DNA of 32,562 nt from Synechococcales cyanobacterium CRU_2_2 (GCA_012034805.1 JAAUOP010000046.1:1-32562); one strand, 5' to 3'. Counted from the first letter of the stretch, positions 1 through 8,726 are shown. Numbers and translations: made by a program. The notes: a model not told the origin generated them from the letters alone.

Positions 1-54
1 TAATACATCCTAACTACTTGAATTTACAATTGCTGGCCTGCTTAGCCTCACGCT

Positions 55-120
55 TGAAACTGTTGTTGTAATCTGAAACTGTTGTTGTGATCTAAAACTG
101 TTGTTGTGATTTGAAACTGT
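55..120. repeat. Tandem 19-bp repeat, about 3.5 copies
   Basis: Three consecutive 19-bp units, each close to TGAAACTGTTGTTGTGATC, start at 55, 74 and 93. A partial fourth begins at 112. Units differ by one to three bases. They contain no long palindrome and no spacers, so this is a simple tandem array. The rest of 1-264 shows no supported gene. Confidence 0.85.
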
Positions 121-264
121 CGTGCTTGAACATTCATTCCTGCCCTGGTGTCTCTAGCCGATGAATACGCATCTGGGCTGTCACCTTAGTTGCCCTTCAA
201 GATCCCATCCCAGCGAATGCAGTCCCAAGCCCGATGCCCTTTCGCAGGTTTACAGCCGTGTTTA

Positions 265-582
265 TCACGCTTCACAATGGATGCAAGCATCCTTTTGCAG
301 CACCTCGTAGGCACAAATTCCCTCTCTCATCGACCGCGTCAAACCGTTGAGGACACTGGGGGAGCACCCCACGTGCTGCTCTAGATTCATCCCCGCAAGA
401 AATTCACTCAGGGCTTGGCTTCCCACGCTCTGCTTGAGCCCAAAGCCGAGGGGCCCGTGCATCGATTCCACAGGATTCGGGTCGAAAATGGCAACTGGCT
501 TGCGTATGAAGTCTTCCAGTGCCGTCTTTCTTAATTCATTCTTCTGGTTAATCTTCTCATTAAACTTTCCGCGAAGCCTGGT
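265..582 (-). pseudogene. Probable transposase N-terminal remnant
   Basis: A minus-strand open frame of about 105 codons has no credible start: an in-frame TAA lies at 583-585 and no ribosome site is visible. The translation reads as a coherent protein with Lys/Glu-rich helix, then PVAIFDPNP, then a predicted helical part containing HVGCSPSVLNGLTRSM. The 'GCSPS..L' helix resembles the short helix-turn-helix stretch seen in N-terminal regions of several cyanobacterial transposases. It stops before any DDE core. Family assignment is from memory of sequence style only; it could instead be an unrelated decayed gene. It lies next to a tandem repeat, in a stretch without other genes. Confidence 0.35.
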
Positions 583-670
583 TTAATCCTGGCCAACACT
601 CGATATGCTTTGGGTAGAAATGATGACCTGCTCCGAGTCTCCTCCTACCCTTTGCCGGTATTTTTTAGCT

Positions 671-1452
671 ATGCTTCCATCCCCACCGTCCCAGCTCCAG
701 TCAGCTTTTGAAGAAATTCGACTGCTCGGGACTCGGTTTCATAAGCTGCGAGTGGAAGAGCTCATTGGCTACATCGTGGCAGCGGGACAACAAGAGCGCA
801 AAACCATTGTTGCCAACGTTAATGTCCACGCCATGAACTTTGCCCAGGGGTTGCCTTGGTATCAAACCTTTATCAACCAAGCGGATTTAGTCTTTTGCGA
901 TGGATTCGGCGTTGTCTTGGGGGCACAGTTGTGCGGCTGCCAAATCGGCTCTAGCCACCGGATGACTTGCCCAGACTACATCGAAGATTTGGCGAAGGCC
1001 TGTGAGCGGGGCGGGGTTTCGCTGTTTTTGCTGGCGGGGAAGCCGGGGGTGAGCGAGGCGGCGATCGCCAAACTGCGGGCGATCGCCCCCAATCTCCGCA
1101 TCGCAGGCCACCACGGCTTTTTCGAAAAACAGGTCCCGAAAACAATGCTCTGATCACCCAGGTCAATCAATTTAAACCTGACGTTCTTTACATCGGCTTT
1201 GGTATGCCACTCCAGGAACGCTGGATCGCCGACAACCTAGACCAGCTGGACGCTCGTGTCTTTCTACCCCTAGGAGCCTGCCTCGATTTTTACACAGGCA
1301 ATATCTACAGAGGGCCCCGCTGGATGACCGACCGAGGGCTGGAATGGCTCAGCCGACTGTTCACAGAACCCCAGCGGTTGTGGAACCGATATTTAGTGGG
1401 CAATACGGTATTTTTGGTGCGGATCCTGGTCGCGCGGTTGCGTTCGAACTGA
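671..1452 (+). CDS. WecG/TagA/CpsF family glycosyltransferase, frameshifted
   Basis: Members of this family add N-acetylmannosamine or a related sugar to undecaprenyl-pyrophosphate-linked GlcNAc at the inner membrane, during surface polysaccharide synthesis. The first frame (671-1153) holds NVNVHAMNFAQG, the Asp-containing DLVFCDGFGVVLGAQL and LFLLAGKPG. The rest of the protein (PDVLYIGFGMPLQERW, LPLGACLDFYTG) is in the -1 frame and ends at 1452. The switch falls at the five-A run 1125-1129: a sixth A gives F-E-K-T-G-P-E-N-N and a 260-residue protein, the usual family length. The start at 671 is preferred over the in-frame start at 605, because homology-like sequence begins soon after it. The gene converges on the PRC-barrel gene. 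The exact donor sugar is unknown. Confidence 0.8.
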
Positions 1453-1508
1453 CCCCAACGCACCGACCGTCATGCGTCCTCAATCGCCCCAATCATCAAT
1501 TAATTGCC

Positions 1509-2517
1509 TCAATAGCCCCCATCTTCATACTCGGGCTGCTTTTCAGGCAAACTCTTGGGCATTTCAAGCTTTTTGGGTGCTGGCTGCTGAGCATCCTCCC
1601 AAACATCACCCGCGACGCTGCCCGCCGCATCGCGGGGGGCGACGCGACCCACTGTCGGTCGGGTCGCTACTGCTGTAGTCGTTAGACCGGGTCGAAACAT
1701 CCGTCCACTCGTCCGGTTCTGCTTCTAGATAGCGGCGCTTGGGTTCCTCGCGGGGCTGCTCGCGGGGGATTGCTTCGGGCTCTCGCTCCCAGGTATCCTC
1801 ATCCCAAGCGGGGTCATTGCGAGTGGGCTGGCCATAATTTTTCTGGCCATAGTTTTGCTGGCCATAATTTTGCTGAGGCTGGGAAGACGGGGTGGGCAAA
1901 CCACTGGGAAGCTGGTTTTCTGCCGGAATGGTCGGGAGTACGTAGGCATCGTCGTCCTTTTCCCAGGGCGGCGAACCAATGCCCAGGCGCTCTAAAAAGC
2001 CCACAGAAAGTTGCTGAAGCCGGTCTTCTGATCCTTCAAACACAATGATGCGATCGGGGCCACTACTGACAATTTCGTCGATGGGAAGCTCGTAGGTGCT
2101 AATCACGCCTTCGGGGACAAAGGCTAGGCCAATGGAGGCGATTACCAATGACTGCAGCGTACCGCTTTCAATGTTGAACTGGAACCCACGCACGCGCCCG
2201 AGGGGCTGACCGGATTCGGTGATGACTTCGCTGTTGATCAGGGCGCTGTAGGGGCGCAGATCCACGTCTTCGATCGCGTCATCAGAATCCACCAAAACCA
2301 CGTCGCCCACTTGGCAGATTTTGGCAAGGTACATGTAGCGGGGGACACCGGGGACGACTTTGGAGAGAATATTGTCGCGTAGGCCCAAGGCCACAACCTC
2401 GCGGCGATCGACATCGACCAAAATTTCAGCGACTACGCCCAACCTGCGTCCAGTATCGCGGGTGATGACTTGGGTTCCCATCAGTTCGGAACGTTGCCAA
2501 AGCTGTTCAGATGCCAT
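1509..2517 (-). CDS. PRC-barrel domain protein, frameshifted near the C terminus
   Basis: There are two PRC-barrel units, about residues 5-80 (MGTQVITRDTGRRLGVV) and 85-165 (ALINSEVITESGQPLGRV). A Pro/Gln-rich and then acidic low-complexity tail follows. Cyanobacteria commonly carry such a two-barrel protein; its role is not established, and PRC barrels elsewhere act as protein- or RNA-binding modules. The frame starting at 2517 stops at 1606 with an odd Arg/Gly end. The other frame continues with a more family-like tail: AGDVWED, then PEKQPEYEDGGY, ending at 1509. The switch lies in a six-G run (1634-1639); five Gs restore one 335-residue protein. A 15-bp tandem repeat in the tail encodes NYGQ-type repeats. 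Confidence 0.8.
1831..1875 (-). repeat. 15-bp tandem repeat encoding QNYGQ units
   Basis: Three 15-bp units (1831-1845, 1846-1860, 1861-1875) lie inside the PRC-barrel gene. They encode three NYGQ pentapeptide-type repeats on the minus strand. The length is a multiple of three, so copy number can change without breaking the frame. Confidence 0.85.
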
Positions 2518-2614
2518 TCGTCGCGCTCTACTCCCAAATGCGGTTACTTCACTCTACGCTACTCGCTTCTATTATGAGGTACGTTTAACCGGATACGGTA
2601 AGGGTGAATCAACG

Positions 2615-2842
2615 TCAGAGGGATTCGAACAGAGCCATGAAGCCGCTCAAGGCCATGCAGGCATCGACAAACTCCTCGGCGTCGCTAACGTCTTCGAGTT
2701 TGTACTCCATGATGCGACGCTGGTCGCCTTTCATTTTGCGAGTGATGCCGGGTTCGCCGGCATAGCGATCGGCGATCGCCTTAAACGCCACAGAATGCTC
2801 TGTCCAAGCCTCTGCGGAGCAATGGATTAACACACGCCACAT
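2615..2842 (-). CDS. Small conserved protein of unknown function, 75 aa
   Basis: The product is a 75-residue soluble protein with no signal or membrane segment. It begins MWRVLIHCSAEAW, and the middle reads AFKAIADRYAGEPGITRK. It continues with GDQRRIMEYKLEDVSDAEEF and ends in ALFESL. The pattern of a beta strand, an amphipathic helix and a second strand looks like a small compact fold. The codon use and acidic/basic balance are those of a real protein. It resembles small conserved cyanobacterial proteins that I recall only as uncharacterised. It lies between the PRC-barrel gene and pgi on the same strand, with wide spacing, so it is probably transcribed separately. The plus-strand frame over the same bases is treated as a shadow. 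Confidence 0.65.
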   Translation of the reverse strand: MWRVLIHCSAEAWTEHSVAFKAIADRYAGEPGITRKMKGDQRRIMEYKLEDVSDAEEFVDACMALSGFMALFESL

Positions 2843-2936
2843 ACCCCAGCCTCATGTAAGATTACAGTCAATTCAACGGCCAATTTGGGGCCATCACACG
2901 CTTTCGCTGACCCTGGCGATCGGTGGAACGTTTTGG

Positions 2937-3040
2937 GGTGTTGCTGATTGCGGGAATGTTTGCCGTAGAGACGAACCGCTGTTCGTCTAGCTTCTGCAAC
3001 GCTTCGATTGCCAGGTTCAGACTAAATATTCAGCAACACC
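2937..3040. mobile_element. MITE-like element with 11-bp terminal inverted repeats
   Basis: The left end GGTGTTGCTGA (2937-2947) and right end TCAGCAACACC (3030-3040) are perfect inverted repeats 104 bp apart. No coding frame lies between them. GTTTT-type sequence flanks both sides, which may be a short target duplication. The inside carries TGTTTGCCGTAG and a nested palindrome at 2969-2988. The left-end motif recurs at 26077-26108. Ends reading GG(C/T)(A/G)TTGCTGA are typical of several cyanobacterial insertion sequences, so this is probably a non-autonomous derivative. Confidence 0.6.
2969..2988. repeat. Palindromic repeat AGACGAAC-N4-GTTCGTCT
   Basis: Perfect 8-bp arms surround a CGCT loop. 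The core matches the repeats at 9521-9540 (perfect) and 31497-31516 (imperfect), and more weakly 23428-23446. Here it sits inside the MITE-like element. Confidence 0.8.
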
Positions 3041-3072
3041 GTTTTTTGAGGCCAGTTTTTGAGCCCAAACCG

Positions 3073-4662
3073 CTACGACAAGGCCGAAACCTTCAAATTC
3101 GCAGGTTTTGTAAGACTGCCCACTAATTTGATCCGACTACCATTGGCGTCCAAGTGCCGCAGAATCTTGTACAACGTTTCGACTTGCTCCGTTGCACCCA
3201 GTTGTTCAGCCAACTCAGTAACGGTTAACCCGCTGCTAGAACCCTGCACGAGGACGACAGCCCTTTGCTGAAGCTCTAGCACTGCCGCAGCGGCCTTTTT
3301 CCCGGCTTCGACCCCTGGCTGGTGGTAGGCATTGACGTTCACCAGGGACGCATAGAGGCCCACTGCCCGTTCGTAGAGCGCAATCAACGCCCCGACCGTG
3401 CGGCCATTCACCTGGGGAATAGTGACGGTGATCGAATCTCGACCATTTTCGTAGAGTGCTTGGCGGGTGCCCTGGAGAAGCCCTGCCAGAAAATCACCGC
3501 TGGTGGCACCGGGCTCTACCTCTATCGACGGCCCCTGGCGATCTTCCAAGACTTCAATTAAGGTTGCAAAGAAGTTTGGCACGCCCTCCCGCAGCTGTTG
3601 CACGTAGGCATGCTGGTCAGTCGAGCCCTTGTTGCCATAAACGGCAATGCCCTGATAAACCTTGTTGCCATCTAGGTCTGCTTCCTTGCCCAAGGATTCC
3701 ATCACCAGCTGCTGAAGATAGCGACTAAATAATAGCAAGCTGTCTTTGTAGGGCAAGACCACCATATCCTTTTCGCCCTTGCCGTTGCCGGCGTAGTACC
3801 AGGACAATGCCAGCAGCGCTGCTGGATTCGTTCTCAAATCCGCCACCCGCGTCGCGTCGTCCATTTCCTTCGCGCCCGCCAGCATCCCGTCGATGTCGAT
3901 ACCCAGCAATGAAGCCGAAAGCAAGCCCACCGCCGACAACTCCGAGGTGCGACCCCCGACCCAGTCTTCCATGGGGAAGGAGGCCAGCCAGTTTTCTGAT
4001 TGAGCAACATTGTCCAGTTTGCTGCCGCTACCAGTGACCGCACAGGCGTGCTGGGCAAAGCTAAGGCCGCGATCGCCATAGGCCCGCTGCACTTCTACCA
4101 TGCCGTTGCGAGCCTCGGGTGTACCGCCGGATTTGGAAATCACGATCGCCAAGGTGGTGGAGAGGCGATCGCCTAGTTGCGCCAGCACCCGATCGATCCC
4201 TGCTGGATCGGTATTGTCAATAAAATGAATCGCCAGCGGCGCATCGATCGGTGTCAAAGCCTCCGAGACAAACTGCGGCCCCAGAGCCGAGCCGCCGATG
4301 CCGACGGACAAAATGTCGGTAAACCACGATCCCGACGCGGGACGCACCGCACCGCTATGGATTTTCTGGGTGAAGTCCTTGATTTGGGTGAGGGTGTCGA
4401 TGATGCTCGCTTTGATCGCTGGCGTCGGTGCAAGGTCGGGGTTTCGCAACCAGTAATGTCCAACCATGCGGTTTTCGTCGGGATTGGCGATCGCCCCCCC
4501 CTCCAGTGCTGCCATCGCCTCAAAGGCTTGCGCAAACCTCGGTGCTAGTCGGGTAACAAAGGCATCGTCAAAGCCCATGCGGCTGACATCCAAATACAGC
4601 CCGAGACCTTCGTGATAGTAGAGCCAGTCCTGGTAACGTTGCCAAAGGGCCGCTGCATTCAT
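3073..4662 (-). CDS. pgi: Glucose-6-phosphate isomerase
   Basis: This enzyme interconverts glucose 6-phosphate and fructose 6-phosphate in the cytoplasm, linking glycolysis, gluconeogenesis, the oxidative pentose phosphate route and glycogen metabolism. The protein is 529 residues, normal for cyanobacterial Pgi, and intact. The SIS-type sugar-phosphate site appears as [13 protein letters not shown] and then [12 protein letters not shown], the PGI signature region. The isomerase motif [15 protein letters not shown] carries the catalytic His region. A C-terminal part with Lys-rich [12 protein letters not shown] follows. The start at 4662 matches the expected N terminus ([21 protein letters not shown]). 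No purine-rich ribosome site is visible just upstream of the ATG. It is monocistronic in appearance, with the MITE-like element downstream. Confidence 0.97.
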   Translation of the reverse strand: MNAAALWQRYQDWLYYHEGLGLYLDVSRMGFDDAFVTRLAPRFAQAFEAMAALEGGAIANPDENRMVGHYWLRNPDLAPTPAIKASIIDTLTQIKDFTQKIHSGAVRPASGSWFTDILSVGIGGSALGPQFVSEALTPIDAPLAIHFIDNTDPAGIDRVLAQLGDRLSTTLAIVISKSGGTPEARNGMVEVQRAYGDRGLSFAQHACAVTGSGSKLDNVAQSENWLASFPMEDWVGGRTSELSAVGLLSASLLGIDIDGMLAGAKEMDDATRVADLRTNPAALLALSWYYAGNGKGEKDMVVLPYKDSLLLFSRYLQQLVMESLGKEADLDGNKVYQGIAVYGNKGSTDQHAYVQQLREGVPNFFATLIEVLEDRQGPSIEVEPGATSGDFLAGLLQGTRQALYENGRDSITVTIPQVNGRTVGALIALYERAVGLYASLVNVNAYHQPGVEAGKKAAAAVLELQQRAVVLVQGSSSGLTVTELAEQLGATEQVETLYKILRHLDANGSRIKLVGSLTKPANLKVSALS

Positions 4663-4961
4663 AGGAGGATCAACCGGTAGTATGGGAATAAATATCTATC
4701 GAAGGATTGGGGGCCTTCGCATTAAGACCCTATCACCAGCCTAGCCCAGCCTGAGTGGGGCGGCGCGGGAGTTGCGACAAAATCTTCTCCGTAGGGCCCC
4801 GAGGCCACGACAGCATGGACGTAGCCTAGCTTTCATCGGCTTAAATTTTTGTAAGAGAACCTCTCAGAATTGTCGGATTGGGTGCGCGTTGCCTAGGTCG
4901 TCTTTGGGGCGTTGATGCGCCTGATTGGTACAATGGCAGCATAATCGGTGCCAAATCTAGA

Positions 4962-5324
4962 ATGAAGCTGACTATCTCGATTGATGGTGATCCTGCGGCG
5001 ATCGAAGGCGTCCTCGCCCGCATCCACGAACATTTGCGCGGCGGCGAGGCAGTCAATTTCAGGTCAGCCATTCAGCCCGAGAGCAACATGGGCGTCGAGG
5101 GGTTTATCGAAATGAAGTCTGCCACAGATGAGCTGGCCGCCTGGAAAGCGGGGCTAGAACTGCTTCAGGAAGGGCAGCAGGTACTCAAACTGCGGGGACA
5201 AGCTCTCACCGACTGGCTTAAAAAGAAAATCAAGGCCATGGAGATCCCCGAGGCCCAAATGCTACCCATTTTTGCCCAGCTTTATACGATGGTGAAGGAA
5301 GCCGAAGAAAAAAGTCTGCGGTGA
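4962..5324 (+). CDS. Conserved hypothetical protein, 120 aa
   Basis: From the ATG at 4962 the product is 120 residues and soluble. It starts MKLTISIDGDPAAIEGVLAR, a beta strand and helix like those of small ferredoxin-like or ACT-like folds. A helical C-terminal half follows (ELAAWKAGLELLQEGQQVLK, then WLKKKIKAMEIPEAQMLP). The open frame runs back to 4878, but those upstream residues are not protein-like and the 4962 start gives a natural N terminus. The gene ends 83 bp before the likely start of the Uma2 gene. I do not recognise a named family. Confidence 0.65.
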   Translation: MKLTISIDGDPAAIEGVLARIHEHLRGGEAVNFRSAIQPESNMGVEGFIEMKSATDELAAWKAGLELLQEGQQVLKLRGQALTDWLKKKIKAMEIPEAQMLPIFAQLYTMVKEAEEKSLR

Positions 5325-5407
5325 GCCCTTTGTTTTACCGGTGTTTCCCTGGATTTTCCCGGTGTTCTATCAGTATTTTCCCAGTCTGGGTCACTTCCTT
5401 GCCAACT

Positions 5408-6076
5408 ATGCTTCTAGAACTCAGCCGCATCGAAATTTCTCCCGGCCAGCACCTGCGGCTCCACGATGTCAGCTGGGAAGAATTTGAGCGGATTTTGGTG
5501 GATCTGGGCGACCATCGTGCCACCCGTCTCGCCTACGACCAAGGACTTCTGGAAATCACGATGCCCCTACCAGAACACGAAGATGCCAAGGAAATCATCG
5601 GTTATTTGATTAAAGCGCTCCTGGAAGAACTCGACATCGACTTTCGTAGCCTCGGCTCTACCACCTTTAAACAAACCGGTACCCGAGGTATCGAACCCGA
5701 CCAATGTTTTTACATTCAACATGAAGCCGTGATCCGAGGCAAAAACCGCATCGACCTCACCACCGACCCGCCCCCAGACCTGGCCCTAGAAATTGACCTC
5801 ACGTCCCGGAGTTATCCTAGTCTCTACCAAGCCATCGGCGTTCCGGAGCTTTGGCAATTTTCCCAAGGTGCCATGGAAATCAAAGTTTTGCGCGGGCAGC
5901 AATACGTTTGTGTGGAAGAAAGCCCCAACTTCCCTGGGCTGCCGTTGAAAACTGCGATCGCCCAACACCTACAGATGAGTAAAATCCTGGGACGCAACCC
6001 AGCGCTGCGAGCTTTTCGAGCATGGGTGCACCGCCATGCGCTTGCCACCGGGTCAGATTCCCTGCCCAGTATCTAG
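5408..6076 (+). CDS. Uma2 family (DUF820) endonuclease-like protein
   Basis: The Uma2 fold is a PD-(D/E)XK nuclease-like family present in many copies in cyanobacteria. Some members are linked to mobile DNA, but the substrate is generally unknown. The 222-residue product has the family order. The N-terminal [15 protein letters not shown] is followed by [19 protein letters not shown] and an EPDQCFYI strand. The presumed catalytic strand comes next ([15 protein letters not shown]), then IGVPELWQF. The usual S..SL..K spacing is replaced by [12 protein letters not shown]. The ATG at 5408 is preferred to the frame start at 5321, because the preceding residues are not conserved-looking and the earlier start would overlap the upstream gene. 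Confidence 0.85.
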   Translation: MLLELSRIEISPGQHLRLHDVSWEEFERILVDLGDHRATRLAYDQGLLEITMPLPEHEDAKEIIGYLIKALLEELDIDFRSLGSTTFKQTGTRGIEPDQCFYIQHEAVIRGKNRIDLTTDPPPDLALEIDLTSRSYPSLYQAIGVPELWQFSQGAMEIKVLRGQQYVCVEESPNFPGLPLKTAIAQHLQMSKILGRNPALRAFRAWVHRHALATGSDSLPSI

Positions 6077-6142
6077 CTGCTTTTGACGGCGGGGGTGGTG
6101 ACGAACGGCCCCAAGGCGTATATTGGTTTAGGAAGACACCCT

Positions 6143-6227
<85 letters not shown>

Positions 6228-6314
6228 TTTGAATCTGGCCCAATTGATTGTTCTGGCCCCTCTAACCTGGTCCATCTAGCGTTTCTTTTGAACTTCTTCT
6301 GAGCCCTGCATCCC

Positions 6315-7184
6315 GTGAAAATCGCCACCTGGAATGTCAACTCCGTGCGATCGCGCCTGGAGCACGTCAAAGCTTGGCTGCAAGCTAACCCGGTGGATGC
6401 CCTCTGCCTCCAAGAAACCAAAGTCCAAGACGCCGACTTTCCGCTGGAGGCGTTTGAGCAACTCGGCTATCACTGCGCAATTTCGGGCCAAAAGTCCTAC
6501 AACGGTGTGGCGATCGTCACAAAGACGCCGTTGACCCAGATTGGTATTGGCTTTGGGGCGATCCTGGGTGGCTTAGGAGAACCAGCGGGCGGCACCGAGG
6601 CGATCGGCGACCTCGACGACCAAAAGCGTGTTCTCAGCGGTGTGCTCGAGGGTGTCCGGCTGGTGAATCTATACGTTCCTAACGGTTCAGCCATGGGCAG
6701 CGACAAATACGCTTACAAACTGCGCTGGCTGGCGCTGCTGGAAACCTACCTCCGAACCTTGCTCGCCACCGAAACAGACATCCTCGTTTGCGGCGACTTC
6801 AATATCGCCCTAGAAGACCAGGACATTTACAAAGAACCTGGCGACAAAAGCATTGCCACTCACATCATGTCAACCCCCGCCGAGCGGCAGGCCCTCCGGC
6901 AGCATGTGCTGGACTTGGGTTTTGCCGATGCCTTTCGGCGATTCACGCCCGAGGGCAAGCAGTTTAGCTGGTGGGATTACCGAACGGCGGCATTCCAGCG
7001 GAACTTGGGTTGGCGCATTGACCATCATTACTTGAGCCCGAGTTTGTGCGATCGCGCCCTCAGCTGCACCATCGACCCCAGCCCCCGCAAACTCGAAAAA
7101 CCCAGTGACCACGCCCCGGTGATCGTCGAATTGTCTTCCGAGAAAAGGCTGAACAAGTCACGTCCCCATTCAGCCAATTGTTAA
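6315..7184 (+). CDS. xth: Exodeoxyribonuclease III (AP endonuclease family)
   Basis: This Mg-dependent 3'-5' exonuclease and abasic-site endonuclease acts in base excision repair. The EEP-fold motifs are all present and in order: ATWNVNSVRSR (Asn metal site), CLQETKV (Glu metal ligand), YNGVAIVTK, NLYVPNG, CGDFNIA (Asp/Asn catalytic pair), WRIDHHYLS and PSDHAPVI (catalytic Asp-His). At 289 residues it is slightly longer than the roughly 260 typical of the family. The extra length comes from a loop around residues 75-100 (GFGAILGGLGEPAGGTEAIG) and a short basic C-terminal tail. The start is GTG at 6315, directly at the family N terminus MKIATWN; no strong ribosome site is visible. Confidence 0.95.
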   Translation: MKIATWNVNSVRSRLEHVKAWLQANPVDALCLQETKVQDADFPLEAFEQLGYHCAISGQKSYNGVAIVTKTPLTQIGIGFGAILGGLGEPAGGTEAIGDLDDQKRVLSGVLEGVRLVNLYVPNGSAMGSDKYAYKLRWLALLETYLRTLLATETDILVCGDFNIALEDQDIYKEPGDKSIATHIMSTPAERQALRQHVLDLGFADAFRRFTPEGKQFSWWDYRTAAFQRNLGWRIDHHYLSPSLCDRALSCTIDPSPRKLEKPSDHAPVIVELSSEKRLNKSRPHSANC

Positions 7185-7390
7185 TAAAACTTTTAGCAGT
7201 TTAAAAAAACAAAATAATGTCGTATCTTTTCAAGGATATGCCTCTTGAATGTTGTCTGGGATACAAAATCTCAGAAATTCCCCTGCGCTGTTACTATCGC
7301 AGGCATCTGGCTTTGCCTGATCTTCGCGATCTTTTGCCGAGCTAGGTCAGGATTACGGCATGTTTTCCTTAAATTGTGGAGTGTTGGACA

Positions 7391-7936
7391 ATGAAACGGT
7401 TTACTTCAGTTTTTGCACTGGGCCTTGCTTCAACTCTCGCCTTGAGCGCTTGTGGTGCTAAGGATGCGGTTTCTGATGCGGGCGGTGCTGCGGTGAATAC
7501 AGCGGGCGAAGTTGCGGGTAGCGCGACCGATGCTGCAGGCAACACCGTCGAAGCTGCAGGTGATGCAGCGAGCAAGACCGTTGATGCTGCAGGTAGCGCG
7601 GCTTCGGGTGCCAAGGATGCCGTCGCAGGCGCAGCGGGCGGTGCGGTGGATGGTGTGATGGCGCTCAAAGATGGCGTTACCGACATAACCGGCTCCGTTA
7701 CCTCGACGCTGGATGCCGTGAAGTCTGGCGACTTTGTCGCTGCCAAGGAGTCCTTCTCGAAGGTTGAATCTTCTTGGGGCACTCTCAAGGCGATGGTTCC
7801 CAGTGATGCGGCGACGGGCATTCAAGAGAAAATCACTGAAGTCAGCACGAGCTTGGGCGCTGAGACCCCCGATGCAACTGCGATTACCTCTTCCCTTGAA
7901 GGTTTGACTGGTTTGCTGGGCGGCCTGGGTCAATAG
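7391..7936 (+). CDS. Ala/Gly-rich LEA-like lipoprotein
   Basis: The 181-residue product starts at ATG 7391, with GGAG about 9 bases upstream. It has a lipoprotein signal: basic MKR, a hydrophobic stretch and lipobox LSAC with Cys near residue 21. It would therefore be lipid-anchored after signal peptidase II cleavage. Residues about 22-85 are repeats built on (A)(A/G)GxAA.xx(V/K)(D/E)AAG, similar in style to the 11-mer amphipathic repeats of LEA and LEA-like stress proteins. A helical C-terminal half follows (TSTLDAVKSGDFVAAKESFS). A role in desiccation or stress tolerance is only inferred. The neighbours do not point to a pathway. Confidence 0.8.
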   Translation: MKRFTSVFALGLASTLALSACGAKDAVSDAGGAAVNTAGEVAGSATDAAGNTVEAAGDAASKTVDAAGSAASGAKDAVAGAAGGAVDGVMALKDGVTDITGSVTSTLDAVKSGDFVAAKESFSKVESSWGTLKAMVPSDAATGIQEKITEVSTSLGAETPDATAITSSLEGLTGLLGGLGQ

Positions 7937-7946
7937 AGTACGGGTT

Positions 7947-7977
7947 CAGGCGATCGCGTACAAACCGCGATCGCCTG
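7947..7977. terminator. Perfect HIP1 hairpin downstream of the lipoprotein gene
   Basis: CAGGCGATCGCG (7947-7958) and CGCGATCGCCTG (7966-7977) form a perfect 12-bp stem with a 7-base loop. Each arm contains a HIP1 octamer. It begins 10 bp after the stop codon. There is no T tract, so it is not a classical intrinsic terminator. It could still stabilise the 3' end of the transcript or just be two HIP1 sites. Confidence 0.4.
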
Positions 7978-8061
7978 GACAATCGCCTGAACATTGGACG
8001 CGGGAGCGGCAATCGCTGGATGTGAATTAGGATAGGAGTCTCGCTTTAGCAGAGGTGCCCC

Positions 8062-8670
8062 ATGACGGTGCTTTCGCTTCCGCTCATGCTTGATGTCAAC
8101 GCGGTGCAGCTCAGCGATGAGCAGTTTTATCAGCTCTGCGTCACCAATCCCGACATGCGCGTCGAGCGCTCCGCTAAAGGAGTTTTGATTGTTATGCCTC
8201 CAGTGGGTGGAGAAAGTGGGTCTCAAGAGGCAGACTTGATTACTGATCTGAATATTTGGAACCGTAAGACTCAGTTGGGTAAGGTCTTCAGTCCTTCGAC
8301 AATTTTTCGATTACCGAATGGGGCCAGTCGCTCGCCCGATGCTGCCTGGGTGGAGCAGTCACACTGGGAGGCACTTACACCGGAGCAGCGAATGGAGTTT
8401 CCGCCGATTGCCCCAGATTTTGTGGTTGAGCTGCGATTGGCTTCGCCAAGCTCCGAAGGATTGTGGACAGATAGCTTGAAGCTGCTGCAAGCGAAGATGC
8501 AGGAGTACATAGACAGCGGTGTGCGGCTGGGTTGGATGTTTAATCCCCAGGAGCAGGCGGTGGAGATTTACCGTTTGGGACAAGAGATGAAAGCTGTTGC
8601 ATTGCCAACGCTATTAAACGGCGAAGCGGTATTACCTGGATTTGAATTGCAAATCCCCAAATTTGCGTAG
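8062..8670 (+). CDS. Uma2 family (DUF820) protein with a small repeat inserted
   Basis: The 202-residue product carries the Uma2 pattern: LSDEQFYQLCVTNPD, RVERSAKGVLIVMPPVGGES, SPDAAWVEQSHW, the catalytic-type strand FPPIAPDFVVELR, LLQAKMQEYIDSGVRLGW and a C-terminal LPGFEL. The usual spacing between VVELR and SLK..LQAKM is eight residues shorter. Bases 8440-8463 are exactly the extra 24 bp: a 19-bp dispersed repeat plus a 5-bp target duplication. They add residues ASPSSEGL-type sequence next to the presumed active site, which may impair activity. It is encoded alone, about 125 bp after the lipoprotein gene. Confidence 0.88.
   Translation: MTVLSLPLMLDVNAVQLSDEQFYQLCVTNPDMRVERSAKGVLIVMPPVGGESGSQEADLITDLNIWNRKTQLGKVFSPSTIFRLPNGASRSPDAAWVEQSHWEALTPEQRMEFPPIAPDFVVELRLASPSSEGLWTDSLKLLQAKMQEYIDSGVRLGWMFNPQEQAVEIYRLGQEMKAVALPTLLNGEAVLPGFELQIPKFA
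8435..8463. mobile_element. 19-bp mini-repeat with 5-bp target duplication (copy 1)
   Basis: Core GCTTCGCCAAGCTCCGAAG (8440-8458) is flanked directly by GATTG on both sides (8435-8439 and 8459-8463). A second copy at 29474-29502 has the same core with one mismatch and its own flanking pair GGTTG. Removing core plus one GATTG leaves the Uma2 frame intact and restores the normal family spacing. Confidence 0.75.
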
Positions 8671-8726
8671 GTTGGCGTTGGGGAGTGAGCAGAATTTTGT
8701 GTGAATTCCAAAAAATCAACGAAAAG

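Noticed and set aside
55-120. Possible CRISPR array
   Set aside because: The 19-bp units are back to back with no spacers and no palindromic repeat; no cas genes are nearby.
1124-1132. Programmed -1 ribosomal frameshift in the glycosyltransferase gene
   Set aside because: The in-frame codons are GAA AAA CAG, not the slippery A-AAA-AAC arrangement; a missing A in the run explains it better.
7369-7821. Long minus-strand frame (150 codons) opposite the lipoprotein gene
   Set aside because: It is a shadow of the Ala/Gly-rich repeats; the plus-strand frame has a lipoprotein signal, a ribosome site and a natural end.
7947-7977. Strong intrinsic terminator after the lipoprotein gene
   Set aside because: The stem is perfect but no T tract follows; both arms are HIP1 octamers, which form such stems by chance. 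It is kept only as a low-confidence feature.
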